A stretch of 64,000 bases of DNA from Arion vulgaris (GCA_020796225.1 CM036753.1:85284941-85348940), one strand, 5' to 3'. Positions 22,288 through 32,735 are shown, numbered from the stretch's first letter. A program made the numbers and translations. Notes: generated by a model not told the origin, from the sequence alone.

Positions 22288-22508
22288 TGTGACCTTATAC
22301 AGCATCACATCAGTTTTTTTTTTATTCTGTGCAAATATCTGTTGATGAATATTTGAAATTTATTAGCTATTGTTTCAGTCGTTCTTCATGTTTCTCTGAC
22401 CCATACAGCAGAACTTCTTTAATGTTGGAGTTTAATATTTTAATTTTGGTTCTAGATTTGATTTATTGAAATTTCCATTCTTTAAAATGGATTCGATTTC
22501 TTTAAAAT

Positions 22509-22511
<3 letters not shown>

Positions 22512-22600
<89 letters not shown>
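22512..22600. repeat. (AT)n microsatellite
   Basis: About 85 bases of alternating A and T with one TACAT interruption near 22580. It lies just upstream of an inverted SINE-2. Confidence 0.95.
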
Positions 22601-22601
<1 letters not shown>

Positions 22602-22617
22602 AAAGTAAAGGAACCCT

Positions 22618-22850
22618 TTCATACCTCGTGGTATATAGGTCAATACAGTGTTAGGCCTGTATTTTCATTGACCATCGGCACACCTTTACTTTACTTTATC
22701 AGACATGTCTGGTACCCAGTTGAGGCTGGGTCGACCTGAGAGCCGTCGCGGTCGGGAAAAATTCCACGCGCACTGCGGGAGCTGAACCCAGACCACCAGC
22801 CTTGAGAAGCGAGTTCACTAACAACTACGCTACTGCGGCTCTCTCTCTCT
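22618..22850 (-). mobile_element. SINE-2 copy
   Basis: On the minus strand the head is gcagtagcgtagttgttagt followed by ggtctgggttcagctcccgc, giving A-box- and B-box-like motifs. Then come ctcaggtcgacccagcctca, actgggtaccagacatgtct and the 3' block aatacaggcctaacactgta. It aligns with 38735-38945 (-), 26545-26800 (+) and the 3' part at 28395-28545 (-). AT or CT microsatellites flank both ends. Confidence 0.8.
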
Positions 22851-22882
22851 CTATATATATATATACATACATATATATATAT

Positions 22883-23280
22883 CAGTGTCGGCTCTTCAGT
22901 AAGAGCCAGTGGGCTGGCCTCATCAAAAATAAGGTGTAACGTGTATTTATTATTTTATACATTAAAATAATTATACATTCACATTTAAAAAAAAAAAAAT
23001 TTCGATCCAGAAGCACTTGAGCTTTTCAGCTCTTCGACTCGGTGCCATGGACATCGTAAACCTTTGGTTCGGTGCCACGAACACCGTGAATCTGGGGAAC
23101 CTGTGGCTTTTTCTGCCAACCCGCGGAATTGAACCCGCACACACAGAGGTATAGTCACCCGTACTCAACGCGCTACGAACACGCTGGGCAGACGGGCATA
23201 CATTCAAATAGAAACCCAAACCATTGTTTTTCTGAATATTTATGTCTGGCCCCACCAACAAAAATGATCACGAGCCGCCC

Positions 23281-23283
<3 letters not shown>
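22883..23283. mobile_element. hAT-like N1 inserted in an AT microsatellite
   Basis: Left terminus cagtgtcggctcttcag and right terminus cacgagccgcccctg. The inner blocks caaaaataaggtgtaacgtg and tatttatgtctggccccacc match 16673-16836. The flanking 8-mers are both atatatat (22875-22882, 23284-23291), compatible with a target duplication inside (AT)n. The element is enlarged to 401 bp by a nested SINE-3. Confidence 0.85.
22987..23196 (-). mobile_element. SINE-3 nested in hAT-like N1
   Basis: The minus strand reads cccgtctgcccagcgtgttc, tagcgcgttgagtacgg, gtgtgcgggttcaattccgc (B-box-like), cacggtgttcgtggcaccga and gagctgaaaagctcaagtgc. Flanked by the 9-mer atacattca (22973-22981 and 23198-23206). 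Unlike the other copies its tail reads as T on the SINE strand. Confidence 0.85.

Positions 23284-23350
<67 letters not shown>
23284..23350. repeat. (AT)n-(GT)n microsatellite
   Basis: Alternating AT to about 23323, then GT to about 23348. It is the right half of the microsatellite into which the N1 element inserted. Confidence 0.9.
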
Positions 23351-23354
<4 letters not shown>

Positions 23355-23785
23355 ATCGATGCTACAGGACCGATTTCAATCTACGTGTTTATGCGATACT
23401 GCGATACTGCTATCAGGCGGACACATTTCAAAGTCCACAATTGATTTTCATAACTTTCTTTCTTGTAATTACCAGCTGTTTTCTTTTTCTGTTATTTATA
23501 TTTATGTACGGCTCCCATCTAACAAACAGACCAACTACCACCACACAATATAAACATATTAAAAGATAAATAAAGATATTGAAAAGTGTCTGTACATACG
23601 TCCATTACTAATACATGACACTCTCATGAAATGTGCAAAGCGTGTTTCCATTTAAGTAATTTATTTGTCTTGACCTGACCCGCCTAGATCTTTCTTTGAT
23701 TCAGCATTATGATGATACGAAACAGCTTTTGGTCTGTTGAATTGTATAGAAGTAATTATAGATAAATGTGCCTTCTTCTTCCTCT
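23351..23785. other. unassigned spacer
   Basis: No gene or element recognised. Confidence 0.4.
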
Positions 23786-23789
23786 TTGC

Positions 23790-24060
23790 CATCGCTATCT
23801 TGATGATTATACCGTCAGGCGCGTTTCTATGATGAAGTCGACTGTTGTCTAGAGCTCATCTCTGGTGCCAAGAAGTTTTGTATGTAGTGTTGTGGTACCA
23901 TCATCCCTTTCTAGGGAGGATATACATGGGACAGTATTGCAGGACATTTTCTGTGGTTTGATCAGCGGTACCACAAGGACATAGTGGTGATTGTGACAAT
24001 CGTAGCATGTGTGTTTATTCAGTCTGTTATGCCCTGTCCTGAGTCGGAAGATGATGGTCT
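23790..24060 (-). pseudogene. LINE 3' end with GAA tail (RNase H-type family)
   Basis: Minus-strand translation gives QTIIFRLRTGHNRLNKHTC, then LLGTRDEL, TTVDFIIETRLTV and a stop. F.LRTGH.RLN.H and LWGT.E.L..T..FI..TGL are hallmarks of the C-terminus of LINEs that carry an RNase H domain; the zinc-knuckle cysteines between them have largely decayed. The 3' tail reads gatggcaaagaggaagaaga, matching the GAA-type tails at 24145 and 45890. Confidence 0.75.
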
Positions 24061-24144
24061 GTCCTTGTCTGTCGAGTATGTGATATAGTCATCGTTGGAT
24101 AGTTAGAAACGTATGTCACGTAAATTGCAAAATTTCAAATTTAT

Positions 24145-24588
24145 ATGACCTACAAACTAAACTTTGGGGAAACATGACAGACCTGAAGCTGACTGCCCAG
24201 TTTGTGGTCCACAGTAAACTAAGCACATGACCAGCGATCGCTGAAGAAGAAGAAGCCTGACAGACCTGAAGTTGACTGCCAGTTTTGTAGTCCACAGTAA
24301 ACTAAGCACATGACCAGCGATCGCTAAGAAGAAAGAACCTGACAGACCTGAAGTTGACTGCCCAGTTTGTGGTCCACAGTAAACTAAGCACATGACCAGC
24401 GATCGCTGAAGAAGAAGAAGCCTGACAGACCTGAAGTTGACTGCCCAGTTTGTGGTCCACAGTAAACTAAGCACATGACCAGCGATCGCTGAAGAAGAAG
24501 AAGCCTGACAGACCTGAAGTTGACTGCCCAGTTTGTGGTCCACAGTAAACTAAGCGCATGACCGAGAACGCTGAAGAAGAAGAAGACA
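24145..24588 (+). repeat. 83-bp tandem array made from a LINE 3' terminus
   Basis: Five copies of an 83-base unit. The first copy extends left to aaactttggggaaacatgac and translates KLWGNMTDLKLTAQFVVHSK followed by LST and a stop. That is the same C-terminal signature as the LINE ends at 23790 and 45890 (KLWGTLEELKL..SFIEA). After the stop each unit has cagcgatcgctgaagaagaa, i.e. the 3' UTR and GAA tail. Copies 1 and 4-5 show small variants. Minus-strand open frames across it are shadows. Confidence 0.85.
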
Positions 24589-25038
24589 TGAGAAAGGAAG
24601 TTTAATATTAAGAGAATGAAATACAATCTGTTTTAAGTTTACATTCAAGAAAAATATTCTACAGTTTTAAATAACAGCGCGTGGGGATGACGATGATGCG
24701 GGAACAATAATTAAAAAAAAGAGGGTGCAGATGGGAAAAAGGAAAGTATAAGGGAACAAAAATCAATATAGAATTATCGGTCTGTTGCAAAATGTTGTGT
24801 TGAGAGTTCCTCATGCGCACGTGCTCACTCAAGCGGTCTGCGTTGATGCAATGAATCGCTCCCGCTGCATGAAAGGAACCCTCAAATACCATGATTCAGT
24901 GCACGATCGAGTCGACAGTGCTTTATTGACACACCCATGAGTCATTCAGGCGTGCTTTATAGCCAAGAATAAATGCAACAAAGTTCACCGCTCTGACATC
25001 TGGCCTTTTACACCTTTGTATGTTGTACTAGATAAGCA
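24589..25038. other. unassigned spacer
   Basis: No gene or element recognised; one minus frame at 24659-24892 has no domain. Confidence 0.4.
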
Positions 25039-25039
25039 A

Positions 25040-25440
25040 CTAGGAGCAGGGACACACACACACATGCTTACACATGCGCGCGTACACACGCACACACACA
25101 CACGCATGCACACAAATGCGTACTTACACACATACGCGCACACGCATACATGCACACACGTATGCGCACACATGAACACGCGCACACACACACATGCACA
25201 CACGCACATAGATATATATACGATATATATATATAGAAAGATAGATAGATAAATATAGACAAACAAACGACAGGCGTACACACAGACACACACACATACA
25301 CAGACACACACGCACACACATATATATATATAGATAGAAATATATACGTATATATGGTAGCTAGATAGATACATGCATAGATTTATAGATAGATAGATAA
25401 TAGTTGATATATGTAGAAGATAGATAGATTGATTTGTATA
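25040..25440. repeat. compound (CA)n, (TA)n, (GATA)n microsatellite
   Basis: CA/CACG-rich to about 25210, TA and GATA to about 25260, CA again to about 25318, then TATA/TAGA to about 25430. The long Cys/Val-rich minus-strand frames and His/Thr-rich plus frames come from (CA)n and are not proteins. Confidence 0.95.
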
Positions 25441-25592
25441 TACATAGAACGTGCGTGCCCACTGTCAATGAATACCAATTTCTGTGTTGTTAGATTCCGT
25501 GCTGAGATCTGGTACACAAAATCATCTGTCACATATAGATACTGCTGTATATTATAGGCACTGAGCTAACAAACCAGAAGATCCATTTAGAT

Positions 25593-25832
25593 CCCTGTTT
25601 CCCAACGTGGGACCCACGCCCCACAGGGGGTATTTTCATATTTAAAGGGCAATGGACTCGTTGAGAGTTAACTAATGTTCATGATGTTGCCAAACCGATA
25701 TATCGGCTTTTGGATGTCTGTTGACAAAATGAATGTTGCTTCACAATCACGTTACTGAAGTTTAAAAATATAAAAGGGAGGGGGCGAGAAGTATTTTGGT
25801 GGGGCATGGCACAAAAAGGTTGGGAAACACTG
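25593..25832. mobile_element. hAT-like non-autonomous element N2
   Basis: Termini ccctgtttcccaacgtggga and aaaggttgggaaacactg are inverted repeats of the well-known hAT type (cagtgtttcccaacc). Flanking 8-mers are atttagat (25585-25592) and atttagac (25833-25840), 7 of 8 matching. The 240-bp element encodes nothing. Confidence 0.9.
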
Positions 25833-25840
25833 ATTTAGAC

Positions 25841-26540
25841 TATGAAGATATCATTCTACAGAAGACTATTAAGAATCCCTTACTTTGGACAGTTGATTAA
25901 TAGGTATATTACCAGGGGACAAAATACACAAAATTTAACACAATATAAACGTACAGCCCACATCTACTAGAAGAAGTGACATCAATTAATCTATCTATTC
26001 TCAATCCTTGTTTTGTCTCCCCTCCTGGCTTCAGGTCGAAAAAGAAGCAGATGGAGCGAGCTACCTTATGCGCTTTGTGCAGGGGGGAATTTCGTTCCTC
26101 GATTTCATCGATCTATCGTTTACGTTGTCGTCATCTGGGTGTGTTGCTGTTGTATTTGAGTGCTAGTACTCTTTGTGGGAGACTGTCATATTGTAACATT
26201 GACGCGTGTACAAACCATTTGACCAGTTGTTTTTTAATATATTGTAGCACCGGCCATGTTCCTACTTTTCTTTTGATCTTATTATCTCTGATTTAACCTC
26301 TTCTTGTTACATTTAGAATTCGTCGTAAACACATCTGTCGCTAGATATAAATTAACACTAGTGGATAATTGGAATTTATCATCAATCAATCGATCGATCA
26401 ATCAAATCGTCATATGCAAAAATATAACGATAAGTCATCGTAAGCTCAGATGTGACGGTAATTTTTCATAAACTAATCGATAATTCAATAATTTTTGTTA
26501 TATTTTCTAATGCATTTATATTATAATTCTTCATAAGATA
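25841..26540. other. unassigned spacer
   Basis: A + frame at 25976-26296 (106 codons) has no recognised domain. A short atcaatcaatcgatcgatca run lies near 26382-26405. No element identified. Confidence 0.4.
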
Positions 26541-26544
26541 ATAT

Positions 26545-26800
26545 GTTATGATTTGAGATCAGCGATTGCCTAGTGACTATCTAGTGCTAGTGTTTCGTAA
26601 GCGCGTGATCCCACGATCAAATTCCACAGTAGAAGTGTGATTTTTCACTACCGCTACGGTTGGTAGTTCTACTAATTGTTAATTGGGTACGAGAGAAACA
26701 ATGAGAAGTAAAAACGACAACCACGATGTTGACCACCTTACTTGTCGTGTGCCGCTGGTCATAGAAAAATACGGGACTAACACTGTATTCCTCCACTATA
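26545..26800 (+). mobile_element. SINE-2 copy
   Basis: Head gcgattgcctagtgactatc and ccacgatcaaattccacag (decayed A- and B-boxes). Body ctaccgctacggttggtag and aagtaaaaacgacaaccac; 3' block aaaaatacgggactaacact. It aligns with the reverse complement of 22618-22850 and 38735-38945. A LINE remnant in the same orientation starts about 40 bases downstream, as also happens beside the 38735 copy. Confidence 0.7.
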
Positions 26801-26839
26801 CCTCATGGCATACAAACACGTCTTTACTTTTTGTAATGT

Positions 26840-27372
26840 TTTGATCTCCAAAGATATCTCAAGAAGATTGGCAATAGCAACCAGGAAGTTAAACATTATG
26901 AAGAACATGTGGCAAATCCCCAACACAATATTGAAATTAAAAATAAAAAGAACATGCATTTTTCTAGTAGCTACTTATGGTTGTGAATCGTGGACCATTA
27001 CACAAACAACAAGAACGAAAATCTAGTCCTTCGAAACGAAATGCTACAGAAAGATCCTACGGATATGGATAGAAAAAATAAAGGACACTGATGTCCTCAA
27101 AGAACTGAATGTTAAAGACAATTGACTGATAAACAATATACTATACAGAAAGATTTGATACTTTGGTCAAACCAAGCGTCACGATGGCCTGGAGAGAACA
27201 ATATTAAAGCGCAGGGTCCCAGGACACAGAGGCAGACAAAGAAGAAGATGGCTGCAAGATATTAAATAAACCGTGAACATGACCATCGACGAAGTGGGTG
27301 AACTGGCAAGAGACAGAGTGAATTTCAGATGTGCTGCAAAGAGAGCAACGTCCTATAAAGGATATGCACTTT
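26840..27372 (+). pseudogene. LINE C-terminal remnant
   Basis: Translation gives ISRRLAIATRKLNIMKNMWQ, LKIKRTCIFLVATYGCESWT, YRKILRI, HDGLERTILKRRVPGH, GRQRRRWLQDIK and VGELARDRVNFRCAAKRATS, ending YKGYALC. Several stops and frameshifts interrupt it. YGCESWT and GR.RRRW.QDI are standard marks of LINE C-termini. The 3' end ctataaaggatatgca is shared with SINE-7. Paralogue: 38029-38675 (-). Confidence 0.85.
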
Positions 27373-27534
27373 GTTGACGACTGTTTTGATATTTCTGTAT
27401 AATCTGGTGTCCAACCCCTGTTCACGTAATGACTGTTCATTGACTCAAAGTTAGAAATGTCTTTGTATATAGTAATTTGTGTCATATTAATTTCTTCAAA
27501 TCAAATGATAGGGCAAATGGCGCCAATTTTAAGA

Positions 27535-27900
27535 TGCAAACACGTCACCATGAACACAAAAAAAGCAATGTTCAACACAATCTTTCTCCCACATTATGTT
27601 ACCAGTGCCAAACCTGGACGCTGACAACAAACGATAGAAGAAAACTAGTCACAACAGAGATGAAGTGTCTACGCAGAATGCTGGGTGTAACAAGAAGAGA
27701 CCGGTTGAGAAATGAAGACATCAGGAAAAAGTGGGTACAACATCAGTACTAGACTTCATCAGAAACAACAAATTAAATGGTTCGGTCACGTAAGCAGATT
27801 ACCATCAGACAGTGCACCCCAAAGAGCAATGCTGCTCCGATACAAAACACGTCACGCCACCCATAGGACAACTGGTGGGTCGTACCAGAATTGCCTGGAA
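27535..27900 (+). pseudogene. LINE C-terminal remnant
   Basis: CYQCQTWTLTTNDRRKLVTT, EMKCLRRMLGVTRRDRLRNE and DIRKK lead, after a frameshift, to VGTTSVLDFIRNN and KLNGSVT. Same family as 33500-33895 (EMKCLRKIVGVTRKDRLRNE) and 35955-36720. No reverse transcriptase core. Confidence 0.8.
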
Positions 27901-28394
27901 TTGAAAAAAAAAACTCCGTTAATTGCTGATATTTCCGCGTACTTCTGCTTGGAAACTAAATCAGACATATTGGAGACGAAAAATATGTACCTTATTAACT
28001 TCGTCTCGAACTGAAATATGTGACCATGCATCCTATTGAATTGTCCTGTTAATATTATTCAAATAAACATTTAAGTCCTGTATTCATCGTCTCTGTCCCA
28101 TCACATGATAATTATACAGAGTGAAAGCTCATAATTCCTTGGGGCGATGAAGATGATATGTGGCTCAAAACGGTTGTGCATATTCCTTATCCAGAAACGT
28201 CATAAAAATACACAGCATGTTCAATCTCTTTGTCATAGTAAAATTGTAAGGGGTGACTGTGACGTGGTTAAACAAATCAATGTTGGGACAATACTCAATA
28301 TTTCAATATGTGGGGACTGTCGTGAGTCACGCATGATTTACTTTCCTTTATTTTTCCGATATTTGAATAGAAACTGCATCAAGTAAGCGGGTAG
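27901..28394. other. unassigned spacer
   Basis: No gene or element recognised. Confidence 0.4.
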
Positions 28395-28545
28395 TACAGA
28401 ACACGTTGTCATACCATCTGGTATATTATGGAATATAGTGTTAGTCTCGTATTTTTCTTTGATCCACTACAAACGATGAATGATATCAACATCACGCCAA
28501 CCGCCTTTACTTCTTAGTTTTTTCTTCTTGTATTCAATTGAAGCT
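28395..28545 (-). mobile_element. SINE-2 3' fragment
   Basis: gtcataccatctggtatatt, tagtgttagtctcgtatttt, acatcacgccaaccgccttt and acttcttagttttttcttct match the 3' half of inverted SINE-2 copies at 22618 and 38735. The head is missing. It is joined directly to a SINE-1 at 28548. Confidence 0.65.
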
Positions 28546-28547
28546 GG

Positions 28548-28788
28548 AGGGGGTTTCTATGGCGAAGGGGTTAAGACGTTTGCCTGTCGTTCTGAAGGTT
28601 GTGTATTCTAATCCAGACCGAGTCGCAAGTGAAATGTTTTCATGAGATCCATATGATTGTTGCTGGAGCTACGGAGTTCGTACTTTGTGCAACATTCTCT
28701 GTAGATGACGTGCCATTTCTACCGACATAAACTGAGCCATATAGGGAAACAAGTTGCAATAAAATCAGTCCCTCGCTATTAGATCCTA
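28548..28788 (+). mobile_element. SINE-1 copy
   Basis: Head tatggcgaaggggttaagac with a decayed B-box (gtgtattctaatccagacc). Body gttgctggagctacggagtt, cgtactttgtgcaacattct and gatgacgtgccatttctacc. Ends gatcctaaaa just before the LINE remnant at 28790. No target duplication is visible. Confidence 0.8.
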
Positions 28789-28789
28789 A

Positions 28790-30350
28790 AACACTTGGAA
28801 ATGTGGTTTAAAAAAAAGTGGAATATGAAAATAAACCCTTCAAAAACAACTTACATTGTGTTCTCCCAAAATAACCAGAATCACAAAATTAAGTTTAAAG
28901 TCAGTGGACAAGATCTTTCAGAAAGCAAGACCCCAACGTACCTTGGAGTCACACTTGACCGAAAACTGACTTGGTGCCCTCAAATTGAAAATGCTACGGA
29001 AAAGCGAGACACAGGCTCACGATGATGCGCAAACTCGCAAGCTCCACGTGGGAGCTAACACCAGAGTTCTCAAAACACTCTACTCTGGAAGAGTCCGACC
29101 GGTCCTGGAGTACGGCATTGCAGCGTGGAGTAGTGCATCCAACAAGAAATTCGCAAAAGTGAGCAATAGTCAGAACCGTGCATTACGCATTATCACAGGA
29201 GCCATGAAGTCCACGCTCATCAAGGCGATGGAAACAATCACAGGCATCTAACCAATGGCAGATCGAAGGGACATAAAAGTCTTGGTGTTTGCCGAAAAAC
29301 TTAAACGGCTCAATTCCCACCCTATGTGCGAAAGAATGAACGGATTCGGAAGGGACAGGATACATAGGACCAGCTTCGCAAAAAACACCAAAGCACTGAC
29401 CGCAGACCATCCGGTCCTAGCACATTGCAAAGACAAATCAATCCCGGCAACCGATAAGTGCCCGCCGTGGAAAACCAAAACGCTGGAACTAGGGGAATCA
29501 ATCCCAGGCATACTGAAAAAAAGCGAAACAAAAAATCTGCGAAAGAAAAGTAGCCACAGAAAAACACATAGCAACCGGGTACCCTGAAAGTGAGTGGATA
29601 CACGTGTATATTGACGGATCGGCAAAGAACGCAATCAGCGATGGCGGAGGTGGAATAGTGCTTAAACTCTCAAAGAAAGTGACGGTCACGAAACGATTGC
29701 CACAGGTAAATACTCAAATAACTACCGGGCAGAGGCAGAGGCAATAAGAACAGTGGCCGAAATGATCCTAGAGAGAAGAGGCAGATCCCGCAATAAAGTC
29801 GTGATATTCACCAATGCTCTATCGGTTATCACGGCCCTCGAAAGTGTAGGAAAAACTGAGCTCAATGAGCTGAAAACGACACTCGATGCACTAGCGCGCT
29901 CACTCAAACGCACCGTCATTCAGTGGATACCATCACACTGCAACATAAGCGGAAACGAACACGTCGACAAGCTAGCTAAAGAAGGTGGGCAGACTACCTC
30001 AGACTGATCTCGAGATCAGTTATGTGGAAGCCAGAACAACCATCGGCTGGCACTATAGAGACAAATGGACAAAAGACCATCCCCAGTACAACAACAGCGA
30101 CGGATACTATGGTCTGTCTCGTAGTGAACAAGTTGCCATACTCCGCCTCCGTACCGGCCACAACAAGCTCCGAGCCCACATGTTTAACAAATTTAAAATA
30201 GGCACAACTAGCCTGTGCCCCTGAAAAAAGGCAGACATGACGGCAGAACACGTTCTGCAAGATTGTCAACTGATAGCAGGCATTAGAAAAGAAACCTGGA
30301 ATATCCGGCTGAAAATGAATATCCGGCTAGCTGAGTTAAGGAATCAAAAA
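28790..30350 (+). pseudogene. non-LTR retrotransposon remnant with RNase H domain
   Basis: This is the longest coding remnant. Order: end of reverse transcriptase (KKWNMKINPSKTTYIVFSQ; PTYLGVTLDRKLTW), connection (VLKTLYSGRVRPVLEYGIAA; NRALRIITGAMKSTLIKAME), linker (DRRDIKVLVFAEKLKRLNSH), RNase H (VYIDGSAKNAISDGGG; NYRAEAEAIRT; VVIFTNALSVI; IQWIPSHCNISGNEHVDKLA), then C-terminal LSRSEQVAILRLRTGHNKLR and TAEHVLQDCQL. Frameshifts fall near 29010, 29590, 29690 and 29995. The third acidic RNase H residue is Asn (aat at 29813-29815) where Asp is expected. A stop at 30222 replaces a knuckle cysteine. The 5' part including the reverse transcriptase active site is absent. A dead copy. Confidence 0.9.
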
Positions 30351-31059
30351 TAGTTAACGAGGATGTGAACTGACCACTTCACCATAATATGTTAGGTCCT
30401 AGTACTATAAGACCAGTTCCCATACCTACATCTTAAAGTCTATCTGATTAACGTAACCTTCTAGAGTTGTAAAATATAGGATTTTACTTCTAATTTTTGT
30501 TGTACATATTATTTTATTCTTTCGTAAAATCGATATTATTTTTTCCAATTTCATCATATATTTCTTTCTGACAAACCTCTTGACCTCTTTATAATTTATA
30601 TTTGTAACAGATAGACATAGTTCCCATCCCCTTGCCCCTCATTTTCAAACTATCGACCTCATCATTACAATATATGTCGCAGTGAGATGAAATCCACTTG
30701 ATCACAACTCTTTTGTGGCGTATCACGAGGACACTGTTGTGATCTGTCCTATTTCATACACATTATCGTAAATAAACTGGTTGTTGTAAAGATGCAAAAT
30801 ATATTGTGTACACTTTTGCTCATGGCTAGTAGACATGTACACAGTTATCAATTGTTGATATTTTACTTACATAGAACTAGACAAAGTACACACATTGTGT
30901 ATCCTGTATATTTTACTTACTTAGTTAAAACTAGACAAAATACACTAATGGTATATCTTGTATATTTTGCTTTTAAGTTCTGCAGCATACACTTTAAAAA
31001 AATGTGTAAAATAATGTATTCATATACAATAAAACGGAATAATTGAAACAAGATGTGTC
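30351..31059. other. unassigned spacer
   Basis: The first 130 bases may be LINE 3' UTR. From 30790 a loose repeat of ttgtatattttacttactta type recurs three times. No gene recognised. Confidence 0.4.
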
Positions 31060-31330
31060 ACGATTAGATATTTCCATTTTCACATAAGTTTCTTTATCGA
31101 ACGCTCCACATCGACCACTTGTTAACCACTCTTTGTGATTTGTATGTGATCTAAGTCTAAGAGCGATTGCACGTTTTGTGCCAGTTATGCGCCTACAAGT
31201 AGGCAAGTACATCCGATTTCTGCGATGCTTTTTATTTACTAGGGTAGCTTCCTAGACCCTACCTCAGTTGCCTATTATGACATGCGTTGGAGATCACAGT
31301 GCTTCTATTCTTTGCTCCCCTTGCGAGCCC
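31060..31330 (-). mobile_element. SINE-5 copy
   Basis: The plus strand shows cgaacgctccacatcgacca, cttgttaaccactctttgtg, atgcgcctacaagtaggca, catccgatttctgcgatgct and gacatgcgttggagatcaca, ending gagccccagcaacacatgtg. It is the reverse complement of SINE-5 as at 11526-11775 and is 85-90% similar by eye to 49362, 60630 and 62720. Little GAA tail remains. Confidence 0.8.
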
Positions 31331-31345
31331 CAGCAACACATGTGT

Positions 31346-31480
31346 CTCACATAAACAAACTCCACTCTCAACCACCTACTAACAAACTCCACCCTCAACC
31401 AACTACTAACAAACTCCACCCACTCTCCACCACCTACTAAGAAACTCCACCCTCAACCACCTACTAACAGACTCCATGAC
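31346..31480. repeat. 30-bp tandem repeat
   Basis: Four to five copies of aacaaactccaccctcaacc followed by acctactaac. One copy is lengthened to ccacccactctccaccacc. Confidence 0.9.
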
Positions 31481-31664
31481 CTGATATTAAGAGAATAAAC
31501 TAGCTCTGCTCGGAATCCCAAGACCAGACAAAAGTGGTCGTTACCATAAATACATAACTTCCGACGGCCAGTGCATGACCCATATTTTGAAGATCTTTCA
31601 TCCGGTACTTTGTGAGAGGATAAAACCAGTCTTCAGACGACTCTGAATATAAAGCTGTTTTTGG

Positions 31665-32205
31665 TATATTCATACTCGAGAAGCAAACATACCATAGACA
31701 TCATACTTCAACACATCGTGTTCAAGTATACTCGAGAAGCAAACATACCATAGACATCATCATCATACTTCAACACATCGTGTTCAAGTATACTCGAGAA
31801 GCAAACATACCATAGACATCATCATACTTCAACACATCGTGTTCAAGTATACTCGAGAAGCAAACATACCATAGACATCATCATTCTTCAACACATCGTG
31901 TTCAAGTATACTCGAGAAGCAAACATACCATAGACATCATCATACTTCAACACATCGTGTTCAAGTATACTCGAGAAGCAAACATACCATAGACATCATC
32001 ATTCTTCAACACATCGTGTTCAAGTATACTCGAGAAGCAAACATACCATAGACATCATCATTCTTCAACACATCGTGTTCAAGTATACTCGAGAAGCAAA
32101 CATACCATAGACATCATACTTCAACACATCGTGTTCAAGTATACTCGAGAAGCAAACATACCATAGACATCATCATCATACTTCTTCAACACATCGTGTT
32201 CAAGT
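31665..32205. repeat. 59-62 bp tandem array
   Basis: Nine copies of caagtatactcgagaagcaa, acataccatagacatcatca, tacttcaacacatcgtgtt. Length differs only by the number of CAT triplets (catcat to catcatcat) or a catacttctt variant, so a microsatellite is evolving inside a minisatellite. Each unit has a CTCGAG palindrome. Confidence 0.95.
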
Positions 32206-32487
32206 ACTCAACGACACGTTGATGAAAACATGGCCAAATAGTTTGAAACTTCAGGAATTGAATTGCAACAAAACACTAGTAGCAGTTATATGTAAATAGA
32301 TAAGATTAAGGTTAGGAAATAAAAATTAAATGATAGAAATGACATCCTATCGTCTTCATCTCATTCTTAGTTCATTTTGAGACACCAACTTACATAAGTT
32401 CAGAGAGAGAGAGAGAGAGAGAGAGCAGACGCATATATCTTCACAGATTTTATCCTGCAAAAATACTAGTGACGACCACATGAGTCT

Positions 32488-32726
32488 CAATAGTAAAGCG
32501 GTTAGTTAAGTCGTTTGCTTGCCGTACTGAAGATTGTGGATTCGAATGCAAACCGAGACATATGTGCAATTTTTTATGAGATTCATTGGATTGTTGCCGG
32601 AGCTACGGAGTTCGTGCTTTGTGCAATGTTTTCGACAGTTAACATGTCATCTCTGCCGACAGGGAAGGAGCCATATGGAGAAACCCGGTGCAATCAAGCC
32701 AATCCTTTGCCTTTGGATCCTTTAAG
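32488..32726 (+). mobile_element. SINE-1 copy with 9-bp target duplication
   Basis: catgagtct occurs at 32479-32487 and 32727-32735. Between them lie the head agtaaagcggttagttaagt, the decayed B-box gtggattcgaatgcaaacc and the body gttgccggagctacggagtt, cgtgctttgtgcaatgtttt, gagaaacccggtgcaatcaa. This gives the full SINE-1 length, about 239 bp. Confidence 0.85.
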
Positions 32727-32735
32727 CATGAGTCT

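Noticed and set aside
25016..25374. Cys-rich and His-rich open frames
   Set aside because: They are translations of (CA)n/(TG)n microsatellite DNA.
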